DNA of 64,000 bases from Perognathus longimembris pacificus (GCF_023159225.1 NC_063181.1:22098073-22162072); one strand, 5' to 3'; counted from the first letter of the stretch, positions 47,241 to 58,792 are shown. Notes: generated by a model from the letters alone, not told the origin. Numbers and translations are program-made.

Positions 47241-47890
47241 AAATAAACTTGAACGGTGAATTTTTAAGTAAATAATTTCCTGAACATTTTTATAATTTAG
47301 AATCTGATGCACACATATTTTATGCTTTTATCATAATGGGTCTGACTTGTAACTCTATATCATTTTTGCTACTTTGGTTTATAAAGCACTTTAGAGCTAT
47401 TAGGGAAGAAAAATGTATATCACTTTTGTTTTATGTTTAATATGGCTCAATATGTAACATATTTCTAGAAAACATGGCCTGCTATGCACAATATAAAGAT
47501 ATAATATACAGATTTTTTGAGAAAAATCAGAATATGATATAGGACTAGATTAGAGATCTACAAATAAAAATAAAGAAGGAAGGAGATAGTCAATTTAAAA
47601 TAATAAAAGGAAGGAAATTATAGAGTATGTACAAGAAGCAAATTTTATCTTTGGGACTTTTTGACTGTGTCTGAGATTTAAATTGCCAAAAGATTGTGCA
47701 ACAGGATAAAAACATTCAAAGGTATTTCATGCACCTTCCAGGTAGCATTGTGTGGGATCCTTAAGAGACAAATAAAGCTCATGAACAAAGGAAAGAACTG
47801 TGATCTTCTATGCTGAACTGGACTCCAAGTAGTAAGTTGTAACATAAGGCAGACAAATAGAATGCTAGAGGACAAAAATTCCCTAATAAG
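47241..47890. other. Unclassified AT-rich stretch
   Basis: No repeat was recognised. An 84-codon antisense frame at 47678-47932 is unsupported. Confidence 0.4.
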
Positions 47891-47894
47891 GTCT

Positions 47895-48000
47895 ACATAG
47901 ACGTCTCCCAGCCTCAGTCCCCATTTCTTCACAGTAAGAATAATATTATCCTTAAAGTATAATACTATCCATTGAGTAAATGGAGGGACATTTTCATAGT
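47895..48000 (+). repeat. Possible MIR fragment
   Basis: CAGCCTCAGTCCCCATTTCT, TCACAGTAAGAATAATATTA and TAATACTATCCATTGAGTAA fit the sense MIR 'cctcagtttcctcatctgtaaaatggg ... aataatagtacct'. Confidence 0.45.
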
Positions 48001-48520
48001 GGGGATTTTTCTTCTCTGCTTCTAAAAAACAGAAGGAGGGTCAAAATGCTCCTTAACTCAAAGTAGTCAAAATGCTAAGATGGCATATTTTTCAATGCTG
48101 CACATTCTTAATTCCTACAAATATTAAAACTAAGAAAGAAGTATTTAATATAATATAAAAATTGCCTTTGAAGTAAATTGCCTATGAAGGAAATAAATGG
48201 CTGGGAACCTAATCTACAGTACTATATCCCATTATTCCTAAAGAGAAAAGAAAAAACTAATAATAAAGGTCCATGGTGAGTGGCACTTGTCTGTTAATGA
48301 ACAGTGAACAGTGGTGACTCTTCTCAGTAGTAAAATGTAATCCAATAAATGTCCCAGTCTTCCCAACCATGTTAACATCTGCTTCTCCTTTGGGAGGAGT
48401 CAGTAGCAAAGATGCAGGGAACAGAGGAATTCCTTCCCAATACATGGAAACATTGAAGTCTACAGGAAGGACTCCAGATCATGGGCTTTAGATATTTGAT
48501 TTTTGATAGAAATAATCTAA
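48001..48520. other. Unclassified noncoding stretch
   Basis: No repeat or coding signal was recognised. Confidence 0.4.
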
Positions 48521-48524
48521 TCTA

Positions 48525-48708
48525 AGGACAGAAAGGTGGTACCACATCTAAGAATCCAGCCACTAAGGAGGCAGAAATAAGAATATGGTAATCTGAAGTG
48601 TGTAGCTGGGAAAATAGGCTGTGATTTTATCTTTAAATGAAAGCTATGGGTGTGGTTTAAGTGAGAATATGGCCCTGAGCTCAAATTCTAGTACCAGTAA
48701 AAATACAA
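48525..48708 (+). repeat. Diverged B1-headed dimeric SINE
   Basis: AAAGGTGGTACCACATCTAA, CCAGCCACTAAGGAGGCAGA, a TTATCTTTAAATGAAAGCTA linker, GGGTGTGGTTTAAGTGAG and GAGCTCAAATTCTAGTACC. The tail half keeps a B-box-like stretch. Confidence 0.6.
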
Positions 48709-48884
48709 TATTAGTTATTTTGTCTTATTTTTATTTTGGATGGTATTCTTTATTTACAATGATCTTCAATTATACATTGTTTACAAAAAGACAAATGCAA
48801 TGAATTTTGTGTTAACATCCCAACTCCCAACTCCAGACCTCAGAGCATCTTTGTCCCCTTGCTTACCTCCCTTGTTCCATTGAT

Positions 48885-49042
48885 GCTCCACCACTGGATG
48901 TATGCCTCCAGTCAGGCTTTTGGATAGTTTATATGTGCTCAAATCTTGCAGATTTTTCTTCCCTAGCTGGTTTTGAGCCTTGATTCTCCAAGTCTCAGTC
49001 TAGTGAGTAGCTGGAATTACAAGCTGGGTCACCAGTTTTTAT
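48885..49042 (-). repeat. Diverged B1-headed SINE
   Basis: CTAGCTGGTTTTGAGCCTTG, CTCCAAGTCTCAGTCTAGTG and GCTGGAATTACAAGCTGGGT are the reversed B1 head. The tail half before 48950 is poor. Confidence 0.6.
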
Positions 49043-49194
49043 GAAATCTTTTACAACTTCTTCAACAAACATATTGGAATTCCAAAGCTTTATTATTACT
49101 TGCATAACTAGGTTTTTGCTGTTCAAACTATCAAGCCATAAATTAAAACCACAATGATCTTTCTATATACTTATTGGACTACCTAAACCTAAAA

Positions 49195-49790
49195 GGTCTT
49201 GCCACACCAAATGTTGGCACACATACAGAATAACTAAAAGTCTCATTCATGGCTTAAGAGAATGAAAAGCCTTAGGTAAAAATTAGGAATTTATTAAGAG
49301 CTGAAAGTTAATCTTGCCCTGTGGCCTACCTATTCTATTCCTATGAATTTACTCCAGAAAAATGAAAGCAGATGTCTATATAAATACATGTACATGGAAG
49401 TTCATACAGAAGGCTACACAGCAGCACAGACACTGAAATACACAATAACATGACTGAAACTCAAACATATTGATTACAAGGAACCATAAAAAGAGAAGGA
49501 TACAGGCTCCATTATTCCATTCCTGCTAAGGTTTGGGCAAGCCAAACTAATCTATGACAACAGGATGCAAATTAGCAGTCATGTAGGAAGAGAAGGACAA
49601 AAAGCCAGCACTACAAAGAAGCGCTGGGAAACTTCTGGAAATGATGCATATGTTCACTGTTTCAAATGGGGTGATGTGTGCCTGTGGATATACACATGTG
49701 AAAACTGACATCACATATTTTAAACTTGCAGTTTTCTTAAATATAACTTACATTCCAATAATGTTGATTTTACACACACATACATTCCCA
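49195..49790 (+). repeat. Old L1M-type LINE fragment (ORF2 end and 3' UTR)
   Basis: CCACACCAAATGTTGGCACA, AGTCTCATTCATGGCTTAAG, CTATGAATTTACTCCAGAAA, AAATACATGTACATGGAAGT, GGAACCATAAAAAGAGAAGG, ACTGAAACTCAAACATATTG and TCAAATGGGGTGATGTGTGC follow the ancient mammalian L1 3' part over about 600 bp. It is far older than the truncated L1s elsewhere in the window. Confidence 0.7.
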
Positions 49791-51285
49791 CAGTGTCAAC
49801 AGTGTGTAGTAAGAGATCACAATTATCTTCTATTCAATTAAAATAGATTGTATAGTAGTTTTGTTTTGAAGTTTTGTGGTGGTGATTTTGTTTTATGTTG
49901 GATTTAAAGATACTAACTTGATAGAGACTGTAGTTTATTACAAAATTTAAATTTCCTAATGACAAAAGCCTCATGTGAAAATACCATGCAAGACTGTGTC
50001 CAGGGACCATTCAGAAGCCAGCAAAAGCATGGCTGTCTCAGAGAAAGAAGCCCATTGTTAGAACTGTGTGTCAAAAAAGAGTTCGTTCTTGACATGGGTA
50101 TATGGCTGGTAATTTATTTGCAAACATGAGTAAAACTTTTGATTCATGTCTCTCAAGTTCCTATTTTTGAGACAGCAGAAAGATGTTTCTTTTGTCCCTG
50201 ACATCTCTCTGTGGAAGGAGAGAATGGAGTGGGGAACAGTGAAAATTTTCAATCTGGAGACAATTTTTCTGGAGGCTGGTGTCAGGAGGAACCCAGCCTT
50301 TTGATTTCTCAGCAAGCAGAAATCTGCAGAACTTTTCTGAAGGTTACGTCTGCTCAGAAGGCTTTAACATTGAAACCGAGAGTTGCAATCCTTTCACTGT
50401 TAACACAGATGGTCTCCATGATTCAACCCTCACCACAATGTCGTCTTTGACTTGGATACAAAAGAAATGATGGGATAGAGATGCTTCACATTCTGGACAA
50501 ATCTACTCCTATGACAAATCAGCCATGGGATTTCTATTTGTTTTTGTGTTTCTTTGTGAGAACAGATTTTCTTCCTTGTTTTTTGTTTTCTGTGTTTATT
50601 TTTTCCTCTCTCTCTTTTCTACCAAAGCCCAACTCCTCAATCACTTGGTTTTCAGAGATTATTTACACATTTCCAGTAAGGCCACAATCACTTCTTATAC
50701 AAACCAAACAATAAGCCTCTTCATTAAAAAGTTGTTCAGAGCAGAATTAGAGCATATTTTGTTTTAGTTGCACAGTTTGGAGCCATTTCCATTTTATGAT
50801 TAGTAAGTGATCATTATGAAAATCAACAGTGAACGTGACCTACCACTTCCCAGGCTCCTATAATCCAGCCATGTGGTAGAAACGAACATGGAGGGAAAGA
50901 AAATTAAGCTGTGGAAAATATTTGCATATGTATTTATGTATATTATTTTTAGAGGTCTGTGGGCTGTATCAGCTTTTCCGAGATTCTGGATCCAAAAATA
51001 TTCTTACGAATTGCTGGTCTAAAAGCAACAAACTCTGCTTTGTTAGGAAAACTTGATGAAGATGGATTAGGCTTGAAACTGTGATCATATCTTCAAATGG
51101 AAACTTCCCATACCTGTCATTGTATCAAAAAGAAAAATGTGTAACAAATATTAACCCTAAAAATAACATTTAAGGAATTATTTGAAACACAATAAAACTC
51201 TTGACAGAATGAACTCCGGTATTTCTGTGTAGCTGACCATTGTTTCCTTTGGATAACATGGAAGGAAAGAGAACCATAAAATGTT
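49791..51285. other. Unclassified low-repeat stretch
   Basis: Overlapping frames at 50058-50470 and 50481-50767 (60-85 codons, both strands) reflect local lack of stops. None has a family resemblance. Confidence 0.4.
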
Positions 51286-51289
51286 GTTT

Positions 51290-51483
51290 GTTGGTTCTTA
51301 GGTGGTATTGGGTTTTGAATTCAGGGCATCACAAGAACTGAGTTGTGCTTTACCACTTAAAACAGGCTCCCAATTCATTTTTGCTTTATTTTCAGGGTAG
51401 GATCTCAAAGTTTTGCCCAGGTCATTATGGCCTACTCATGCCTTCTAGGTGACGGGATAAATAGGTTGTGCCACAAGACTTGC
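51290..51483 (-). repeat. Old B1-headed dimeric SINE
   Basis: GGTATTGGGTTTTGAATTCA (tail), GTGCTTTACCACTTAAAACA, CAGGGTAGGATCTCAAAGTT, TTGCCCAGGTCATTATGGCC and AATAGGTTGTGCCACAAGAC fit a reversed B1 plus tRNA-like half. Confidence 0.7.
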
Positions 51484-51489
51484 ATATTT

Positions 51490-53375
51490 CTTAATCAAGC
51501 CAAGCTAACAGGTCATCTGATCTGGAATGAAAGAAACCATATTGTAGATACTGATTTTGTCATTGAAATCATGGGAAATCTTAACAATAAATAATAAATT
51601 TCTAGTTATTTTTACTGGCATTAGACTACACTATTAAACACAGAGTATGGGCTAATTATGATATATGTCTTTGAGTAATCTCTACACAATGGTTATTAAG
51701 ATAAATATAAAGGCTCTCTATATACTGTGAGAAATATGATTTCATGAAAGAAAAATAGTCACATGAATACCTCAATACTACTATCCATTAGAGAATTCAG
51801 AAGTGATCATCAAACTAATAATGGAGTTGTTTCTATGTGGAAGAAGAATGATTGAATTAATGCATTCTAGACTAAGAAATCTCATAATTTAAAATAGGAA
51901 CTATTTTGTTTTATACTAACTGTGCATAAATATGATAAGTGAGGTAAAGTGTGAATTATCTGTCCCAAACTTAATGTTTTTGTAGTTTCGCAGTTTAAGT
52001 GTTCTTGTTTATTTTTCCTAAGAAAATGTGCAATTTGTGTTACATTAAATAGCTAACACATCTTGGAAAGCAGAATTTGATTAATTTAAAAATAAACTTC
52101 TCAAAATCAACGGTAAGTTTGCAAGCATTCTATTACTCTTAAATGATAGTCAGCCCATGCATTAGTAGAAGTTTTTTTTCTAGGTGTCTCACAAAGTACC
52201 TTCTTATTGCCTCTCTCATCCATAGCCCCTCAGATTTCACTCCTGAAGTGTCTCCTTCTCCCAGGTTTCTCAGGATTGGGGAACCTGGAACTTTCAAACA
52301 TGGCCACTTCTCTTTGCTGTCTCCATGTCCATCTTTGCCACTGAGTTCAGTTGTGTGGAAATAAATTCCATTGATAGGCTGAGCAGTCCTAAAATCTTTT
52401 TTCTCATTTTCCACCTATCTTCTTTGGTTCATCCACACATACAGCTGTTTTCTGAGTGGTTCCATTAGATGACCATTGGACACTTGGAACTTACCCGGTT
52501 GTCCCTTGTAGATACACACATATATATGATGTGGATCTATACATACAAATATATGCGTATAAATACAAATCAATACGTATAAAAATATAACTACATGTTC
52601 ATAGCACATGCTGATCCCCAAGTTTTCTGCAACCCATATACAAAAAAACACTTTGTCAAAATTTGATTCCACTCGTAACTTTCTCACAATGTTTCACCAA
52701 CAGGAACACTTACTCTACATTCTAATTTTCTCTCTGAAGCACAAGTTTCCAAATCGCCTCTTTGAACAGCTGCCTTATTGGATCCTCTACTCTTGCATGG
52801 GCTCTTCTGCTTATGGCTTTGAACTGCATGATTTTCTACTTAAAGTTAGAATTCAATCCAACTTCTCATCATTGTTCAACACTTTATTGATAAAGTACAG
52901 GGGCCGGGGTTGGTGGGGGGGGGGGGGGCGGGGAAGAGGAATAGTAATAGTTTCAAATAAAACTTGTTAGCCATACAGAATCTAGAACATAATGAAGGAG
53001 AATTTTTATTTCAACAAAACTCTCCCAAATGATTCACACGTCTATTATTTTTTGATAAACACTTTTTCCCAAAAATTGTACATGACATCTGCATTCAGAT
53101 TTTCTCCCTAGACACTTCCTTGATTCTTCCTCTTCTCTCATTAATCCAGCCACAATGAGTTCCCATTTTTCTGTCCAAAGTAGTAGACAGATTCTATCTT
53201 GTAGCATGTTTCCTTGCCCTTCCTTCTACTTGGGATTTTGGCATGACCAAATCCAGGTACTATGTAAGTTTTAGTTTATAACTATCAGAAAGTGTTCTGG
53301 GCTTTACTCACCACCATTGCCAAGTCACTTCACCTCACATGACACATCTCTTCTGTCTCCAAAAATCACTTGGAT
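51490..53375. other. Unclassified stretch with G-rich tract and 120-codon frame
   Basis: A G-rich tract lies at 52901-52934, with G14 at 52915-52928. The 120-codon frame at 52608-52970 runs into it, giving a W/G-rich C terminus, and has no recognised domain. The region 53100-53370 is C/T-rich and may be more of the L2 that follows. Confidence 0.45.
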
Positions 53376-53379
53376 ATTT

Positions 53380-53525
53380 CTCATTTATTTGTTTGTTCAT
53401 GTGATTTTTATTATCATGCTTCACTAGAGATATAAGCACGGTGAAGTCATGGGTTCGACCCCATGGATTCATTGTTTTTCCTACTTGTTACATTAGAGCA
53501 CTGTCTGTCACAGATGCTTAAAAGA
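53380..53525 (+). repeat. L2 LINE 3' end relic
   Basis: TCATTTATTTGTTTGTTCAT, CTTCACTAGAGATATAAGCA, CATGGATTCATTGTTTTTCC and TAGAGCACTGTCTGTCACAG match the sense L2 terminus. Confidence 0.5.
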
Positions 53526-54004
53526 AAACCTATAAATTACAAACTTCTTGTTTATATAGCCTGTGAAAATTGATAAACATATTGCATTAGTTATAAAAAT
53601 CCATGTAAGTATGTGTTTCTGAACTCTTAACATGGCAAAATACTCTCAAAATCTCATCTCGAAGTAGCTGTTACTTGGTTATTAGAAACGTTTTTGAAAA
53701 CCTTGCAGTTTCCTTGCTGGGTTATAAAGCAATTACAGAAATAAGTTTGAGGAACCCTTTAAATCTTAGCAATAGTAGGTCTGGATTGTGTTAGAAGCTG
53801 CCCACAAGAATCTATTTATGCCATGTACTCACCCTGTACTTTACCCAAGTTTTACTTATTAATTGGAACCAGTAAGTCTATGACATTCCTCCTGATCTTA
53901 ATCAATGATTAACCTTTATGTTTCTAGTGTGCATGTATACCCACACAAACACATACACACCCCAACATACAATTTAGAAATAAATAAATACCTGGAAAGG
54001 CTCT
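53526..54004. other. Unclassified stretch
   Basis: CA-rich run near 53940-53960. Nothing else was recognised. Confidence 0.4.
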
Positions 54005-54212
54005 AGGTTCAGGCATGGTGGTAGACAACTGTAATGCAAGCTAACTGAGAAAGCAAACATCAAGATAACAGTTTAACAGTTGTGAGTTCCTGACAAAACC
54101 TGAACCCTTACCTTCATAGTAACAAAACAAACCAAGCTAAGGGCAAAGCTGAAGAGGTAGAATATCTACTTAGCAACTGCAAGGTCCTGGATTCAAACCC
54201 TGAAAAACAAAA
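54005..54212 (+). repeat. B1-dID-like dimeric SINE
   Basis: GGTTCAGGCATGGTGGTAGA starts a B1 head. After a linker (AACAAAACAAACCAAGCTAA) comes an ID-like half with GAAGAGGTAGAATATCTACT and CCTGGATTCAAACCCTG. This is the design known as B1-dID in several rodent families and has no Geo half. Confidence 0.7.
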
Positions 54213-54310
54213 TAAATAGGCCTTGGAGGTATAAGTTACAGAGTTACATTAGTATTTCAGAATTCAGTTTAGTATTTTCAACTTTTGTTTGATGAAAATA
54301 GTATCTGAAG

Positions 54311-54530
54311 CAAGGTGCCAGTGGCTCACACCTGTAATCAGAGCTACTCAGGAGGCTGAGATCTGAAAATCTCAGTTCAAAGCTAGCCAGGAAAGGAAAG
54401 TCGAATAAACCTCTCAAAAACCGAAAGTGGCACTGTGGCCCAAGTGGTAGACTGCTAGCCTTGAGCTGAAGAGCTCAGGGACAGTGCCCAGGCCTAGTGT
54501 TCAAGCTCCACGACCAACAATAACAACAAC
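54311..54530 (+). repeat. B1-Geo dimeric SINE, well preserved
   Basis: GGTGCCAGTGGCTCACACCT, CTACTCAGGAGGCTGAGATC, AACCGAAAGTGGCACTGTGG, CTAGCCTTGAGCTGAAGAGC and GTGTTCAAGCTCCACGACC. The tail is AAC-rich (AATAACAACAACAAAAAAG). Among the least diverged B1-Geo copies here. Confidence 0.9.
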
Positions 54531-54539
54531 AAAAAAGAA

Positions 54540-55686
54540 ATATTTTCTGAATGTGATTCCTAATCTTCAATTCACCCCCATTGCCCTCTCTAATATAGAG
54601 TAACAAGTTCTTAAACAATGACTAAAGGAATCAGTCTTACTGTTTATTGAAGATGATGTGAGCCAAGGGCACCTACTGGGAGAAATCTGTCTCTACACAG
54701 AATTTTCCACATGGCACACACATAGTTCTTAGATTTCACCTCGAAGTTACCTGAAACATCTCCCCTTCTCTCTTCAGCATGAGAAGTCCACTCCAATACT
54801 TTTATTTATATTAAGTGTTTTAGCTTTTATCTGCTAAGTTATTTTAACTTATTTATATGCCAGCTTTTATTAAACTTCTCCCTGTGGAAGATGTATTTCT
54901 TTTTTTCCCTTTTTAAAAAAATTAGCATATCAAGGGCTATATTTTAATCCTTAAATATTCTGTAACAGTTGTCGATAAAATATTTTAGTATGTCACATAT
55001 TGCCTAATTGAAACACCACTGAGTTTCGCTGGAGAGTGTTGCAAAGTAGTTTACCATTGGCTCCCTCAATAAATCAGGGTTCCTGTTGTTTCAAAACACA
55101 CTGGGAAGAGCTAAAGCTGTAGTTTTGATTAACATAGACAGAAAAGTCCAAAATGTTTCTCTGCTTTGAATATTGTGTTAATCAATAATTCAGAGTCACC
55201 ATAGCAAGTTTCAGGAGAAAAATTCTTTCTGTTTTTCTAAAGCCAGTTAGAGAACAATTTCTTGGAAACTTTTGTTTTTGCTACCCTGTATCCAACATGA
55301 ATCATCTGAACAATGACACTGATCATGTTAGCGATTGGGCACAAAGGGTGGCTTTGATACTGGGCTGCGGGTTGCCCCAGCTAACAGCTCTGCTCTGCAG
55401 GCATCTGGCAGACCTATGATATACCACAGACATTTCCTCCTAAGCATCTAGCAGACAATCTTCCTCTATCATTAAATAGAAAAAAATATGTTGATATCAC
55501 TCTTCTTCAGAAAATATTGAAATCGTAAATGGAGATAATCATGGACTGTAAGATTTCCAAAAGCAAGAAGAAAGGATTGTGACTGTTTTCACAATAAAAT
55601 AATTATAAATATTTGAGATTGGTGGGCTGCTTGAGATTTAAACATTAAACAATGCATACATGGATTGCTATTTTACAGGGCTCCCC
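54540..55686. other. Low-repeat stretch; candidate conserved noncoding block at 55020-55470
   Basis: No repeat was recognised. Within 55020-55470 the sequence is more complex and higher in GC than its surroundings, with TTGATTAACATA and GTGTTAATCAATAATTC motifs that resemble homeodomain or HNF1-type sites. There are no open frames above 60 codons. An enhancer is one possible reading, but no conservation data are available here. Confidence 0.35.
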
Positions 55687-55687
55687 A

Positions 55688-55743
<56 letters not shown>

Positions 55744-55744
55744 T
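55687..55744. repeat. Perfect 58-bp palindrome built on (AT)25
   Basis: Twenty-five uninterrupted AT units (55691-55740) are bracketed by AATC on the left and GATT on the right, making the 58 bp fully self-complementary. Such tracts can extrude cruciforms and are length-variable. Confidence 0.95.
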
Positions 55745-55805
55745 ATTTAATTTTTAATATGCCAGTTAAAATTTAAATTTAAAAGAAAGGAATTTTTTTA
55801 CAGTC

Positions 55806-56062
55806 ATAATGGCCCATAAACCGGATTCCTAGCACATAGGAGGGTTATGGTTTTAGGTTAATGTAGGTAAAAAATGTTGGTGAGATACTATCTGAAGGAA
55901 TAACCTAGGCATGTTGATCATGCCTGTAAACTCAGGTATGTAAGAGGTAATAGGACAATGAAGTCCAAGTGTAACTCAGGCTAAAAAGTAGTGTAAGATT
56001 ATATCTGGCTCAAGAAGTAGAGCAGTTGTGTAGCAAGCACAAGTTCTTGAGTTCAAAGATTT
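55806..56062 (+). repeat. Trimeric B1-B1-ID SINE, decayed
   Basis: First B1-like module CATAATGGCCCATAAACCGG with GATTCCTAGCACATAGG. A linker GAAGGAATAACCTAGGCATG leads to the second B1 (TGATCATGCCTGTAAACTCA). Then comes an ID-like half CTGGCTCAAGAAGTAGAGCA with TTCTTGAGTTCAAAG. The module order matches 29063-29397. Confidence 0.6.
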
Positions 56063-56064
56063 TT

Positions 56065-57670
56065 TTAAATGATACATTAAAAATATTTTAAGGAATATAA
56101 CTAAAAGACACTGAAGCAAAATTGAATATCTGAAACATAGGGGGGAAAACCACTTTAGACGTTGCTTAGGTTACACTCATTCCATCATCAAAAGGCCAAT
56201 ATTCAACACATCCTGATTCTATCATTAAACAAGCCTCAAGAAAACTAAAAAATGAGAAGGCTATAAAAGCAGAGGGAATTATATCTTGTCATAATACAGC
56301 TATGAAATTCAGACCAGAGTAAAAACAGGAGTTTAAAGAGAGTAATCATTTGCCTATTAATTCAAGGAACCAATTCGCCTGTTTTTCAAGTCTTAGCGAT
56401 TATAGGTCTGAATTCTAGCTATGCCAAGGTTTCAAACGTATATTCAGTAATCGTATTATACCTGTGGTGCACATTTAGAAGAAAACAAATTATTCTGTCT
56501 TCTTTTACATGCATTGCCCTTTTTATAAGCAGTTAATGTTAACCAATGGACATGTTAACTACCTGCAGTTTTTATTCAACTCAATATTTCCTCAGCAACT
56601 AAGGTTGAAACTGACAAGTACAACAAAAGGTTGTGTAAATAACAGGTAGGGACAAATATGTTGAGTTATCCCCAAATGCTAATATGTACCTAGGCAGAAT
56701 ATTTTTTAACAAGTGGATAGAGAATGAGGGAATCACATAGAGCAGCACTTCCTTATTGAAGGACCTCATTATCTCAAGTCACCCCAGCTGAATGAGTGGA
56801 CTATTTCCCTTCATTATGTGCAAACACCAGAAATATCACAACAAGAATCAGGTTCCAGCGATTCACAGCATAATTATACTACCACATTCAAATACAGGAC
56901 AAAAGCAACAGCAGGAAGTGGTAACCTCAATGGCAAATGCGAAAGGCAAATGGAGAAGGGAAAGGGGAAGCTTTCTTCAAAGGCTACAACAAATTGCAAG
57001 ATCCAGTCCTTTGTCACAGGCAAATTATTCTACAACAAGTTTTATGTGACACACAGCTCATCAGTGGTAAAATAGCTCGCACACAGTATTTTTCCATCAA
57101 AACATTCTGTACTCTGAAAACCTAAATGTGTAGACACAGCCCATGATATTGGTTCTCAATGTGTTACCTGGTCCAGCACTAGATAATTAATATAGCTCCA
57201 TATGTATTTACTTATTTATATTGATTTTTAGTCATTCAATTGAGCAAGATGCTTTCCAAGTAAGGTCAACTTGGTAAAGACAGAGTGCTACTGACATCCA
57301 ATGATAGTTCCTTTGATTTTATTTCCCTGATCATGTTTGCAGAATATTTGTTACTCACTTTGTAATACCACTCCCTATCATTTATTTTTTCTATGATGTT
57401 TTATGCTGTATTAGTATTAAAACTTGTCATAAAAATATATCCCCTCTTAGGAACATGCCTCACAAGACATAGACCATTCATAGTAACATAACTGCTTGTT
57501 AGTGGTTCCTCCATCAGGAGTTCTATGTCTTCTGGAATGAAGGATTCTTTTGCAGTTTAACCTACTCTTTTTCTCTCAACATTGAGAAACATATGCTTTT
57601 AGTTTGTGTGAGTCTTAATTTATTACGGAGGCATGGCATGATCTGTTCACTTTTGCAATTAAGAAGAAGG
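56065..57670. other. Unclassified low-repeat stretch
   Basis: Three overlapping plus-strand frames at 56792-57125 (85, 85 and 62 codons, all frames open) show that stops are locally scarce. None resembles a known family. Confidence 0.4.
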
Positions 57671-57673
57671 TAT

Positions 57674-57757
57674 ACATAGACAGACAGATAGGTAGATAGA
57701 CAGATGGATGGATGGATGGATAGATAGATAGAGATAGAGAGAGAGAGAGAAATAGAT
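57674..57757. repeat. GATA/GATG compound tetranucleotide satellite
   Basis: CAGACAGATAGGTAGATAGA, then (GATG)4-type units, then GATA units and a final (GA)n. A 75-codon antisense frame with S/I/Y/L repeats is a product of it. Confidence 0.95.
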
Positions 57758-57759
57758 AT

Positions 57760-58265
57760 GGTTAAGTTAAACCACAGTATGGCATCCACTAGAGGTTTTA
57801 CATATAGAGGAATATTACTGTGTGAGTTTTTCCATTTTCATAATATGGATGTTTGAGTAGTGAACATCATTTTCTATTACACATCATGCTGTTATAAACA
57901 CTTATTTATGGAGCTCTGCCTCTTAAAATCTGAGCACTCACACACATCTCAAAATATTAAGTGTTTCAAGTGTAGCTACAACTACTGCCTGACCCATATT
58001 TCTACCTAAGGCTCCCAGCCTCTTCCCTAGGAAGTTTAAACCCATAAGTGAAAACAGCTATCCTGTGCCTAAGCCAACATGCCTAGGAGGTGACAGGATC
58101 TACTTACCTGAACCCAAACAGGGACTAAATATGGCTTCTCTTGTAACTCCTCCCCTAGATCCTTGCTTTCCTAACTGTAGCTCTTCAGGTATCTCCTTGA
58201 TGCTCCTATCCCTTCCTCTTTGTTTCACACCTCACTTTAGCTTCTGACAGTCCAGGAATCCTAGA
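57760..58265. other. Unclassified stretch
   Basis: Nothing recognised. Frame 58065-58247 (60 codons) is unsupported. Confidence 0.4.
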
Positions 58266-58267
58266 GA

Positions 58268-58684
58268 TATTGACTTTCTGTGCCTGCCATAGCAAAATAC
58301 CACAAAGCAGATGGCCTTTAACAGCTAAAATGTATTTTCTCACAGTTCTGGAGTCTGGCATTCCAAGATTAAGATGCTGACTGGGTTGTATTCCTGTGAG
58401 GCCTCTCAACTTGGCTTATAGATAGCTGTCATCTACCTGTGTCTCAATAAGGATACCCTTGACCCCTTGAGGATTACTGTGAATTCCTACCTTGTATAAC
58501 TGGTACCTATGCTCCTGTATCATCTTGGGGAGATACCAGTCAGATTGAGTTAGTGCCATCTTTAAGGATATAGTTTTTATTTTAATTAGGTCTTTATATT
58601 CAAATATAGTCACAATCTGAGAAATAGAGATTCAGGTAGCAGGATATGAATTTGGTGGGAAACACAATTCAGTCTACAATAGCT
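58268..58684 (-). mobile_element. MaLR-type solo LTR (MLT1-like), near full length
   Basis: Plus strand: TGCCATAGCAAAATACCACA, TTTTCTCACAGTTCTGGAGT, GGCATTCCAAGATTAAGATG, TGTGAGGCCTCTCAACTTGG, ATAGTCACAATCTGAGAAAT and TATGAATTTGGTGGGAAACA. These are the reversed MLT1-type LTR blocks in correct order over about 415 bp. No internal region or partner LTR is present, so it is a solo LTR of an ancient non-autonomous ERVL-MaLR element. Confidence 0.8.
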
Positions 58685-58695
58685 GTCATAGCTGC

Positions 58696-58698
<3 letters not shown>

Positions 58699-58739
<41 letters not shown>

Positions 58740-58790
58740 GTCTTCCTCCCTTTCTCTGTCTCTCTGTCTCTATCTCTGTCTCTCGCTATT
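58699..58790. repeat. (TC)n tract decaying into C/T-rich DNA, at SINE tail
   Basis: About 18 pure TC units (58699-58735) followed by imperfect TCTG/TCTC. It reaches the 3' end of the minus-strand SINE at 58793. Confidence 0.95.
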
Positions 58791-58792
58791 TC

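Noticed and set aside
52608..52970. 120-codon plus-strand open frame
   Set aside because: Its C terminus is translated from a poly-G tract and the rest matches no family I know.
53445..53466. GGGTTCGACCCC palindrome, considered as a tRNA T-arm
   Set aside because: No acceptor stem, D-arm or anticodon arm at the expected spacing; it lies in a decayed L2.
56792..57125. Three overlapping plus-strand frames, considered as a possible exon or processed pseudogene
   Set aside because: All frames are open at once, which indicates local scarcity of stop codons, and none resembles a known protein.
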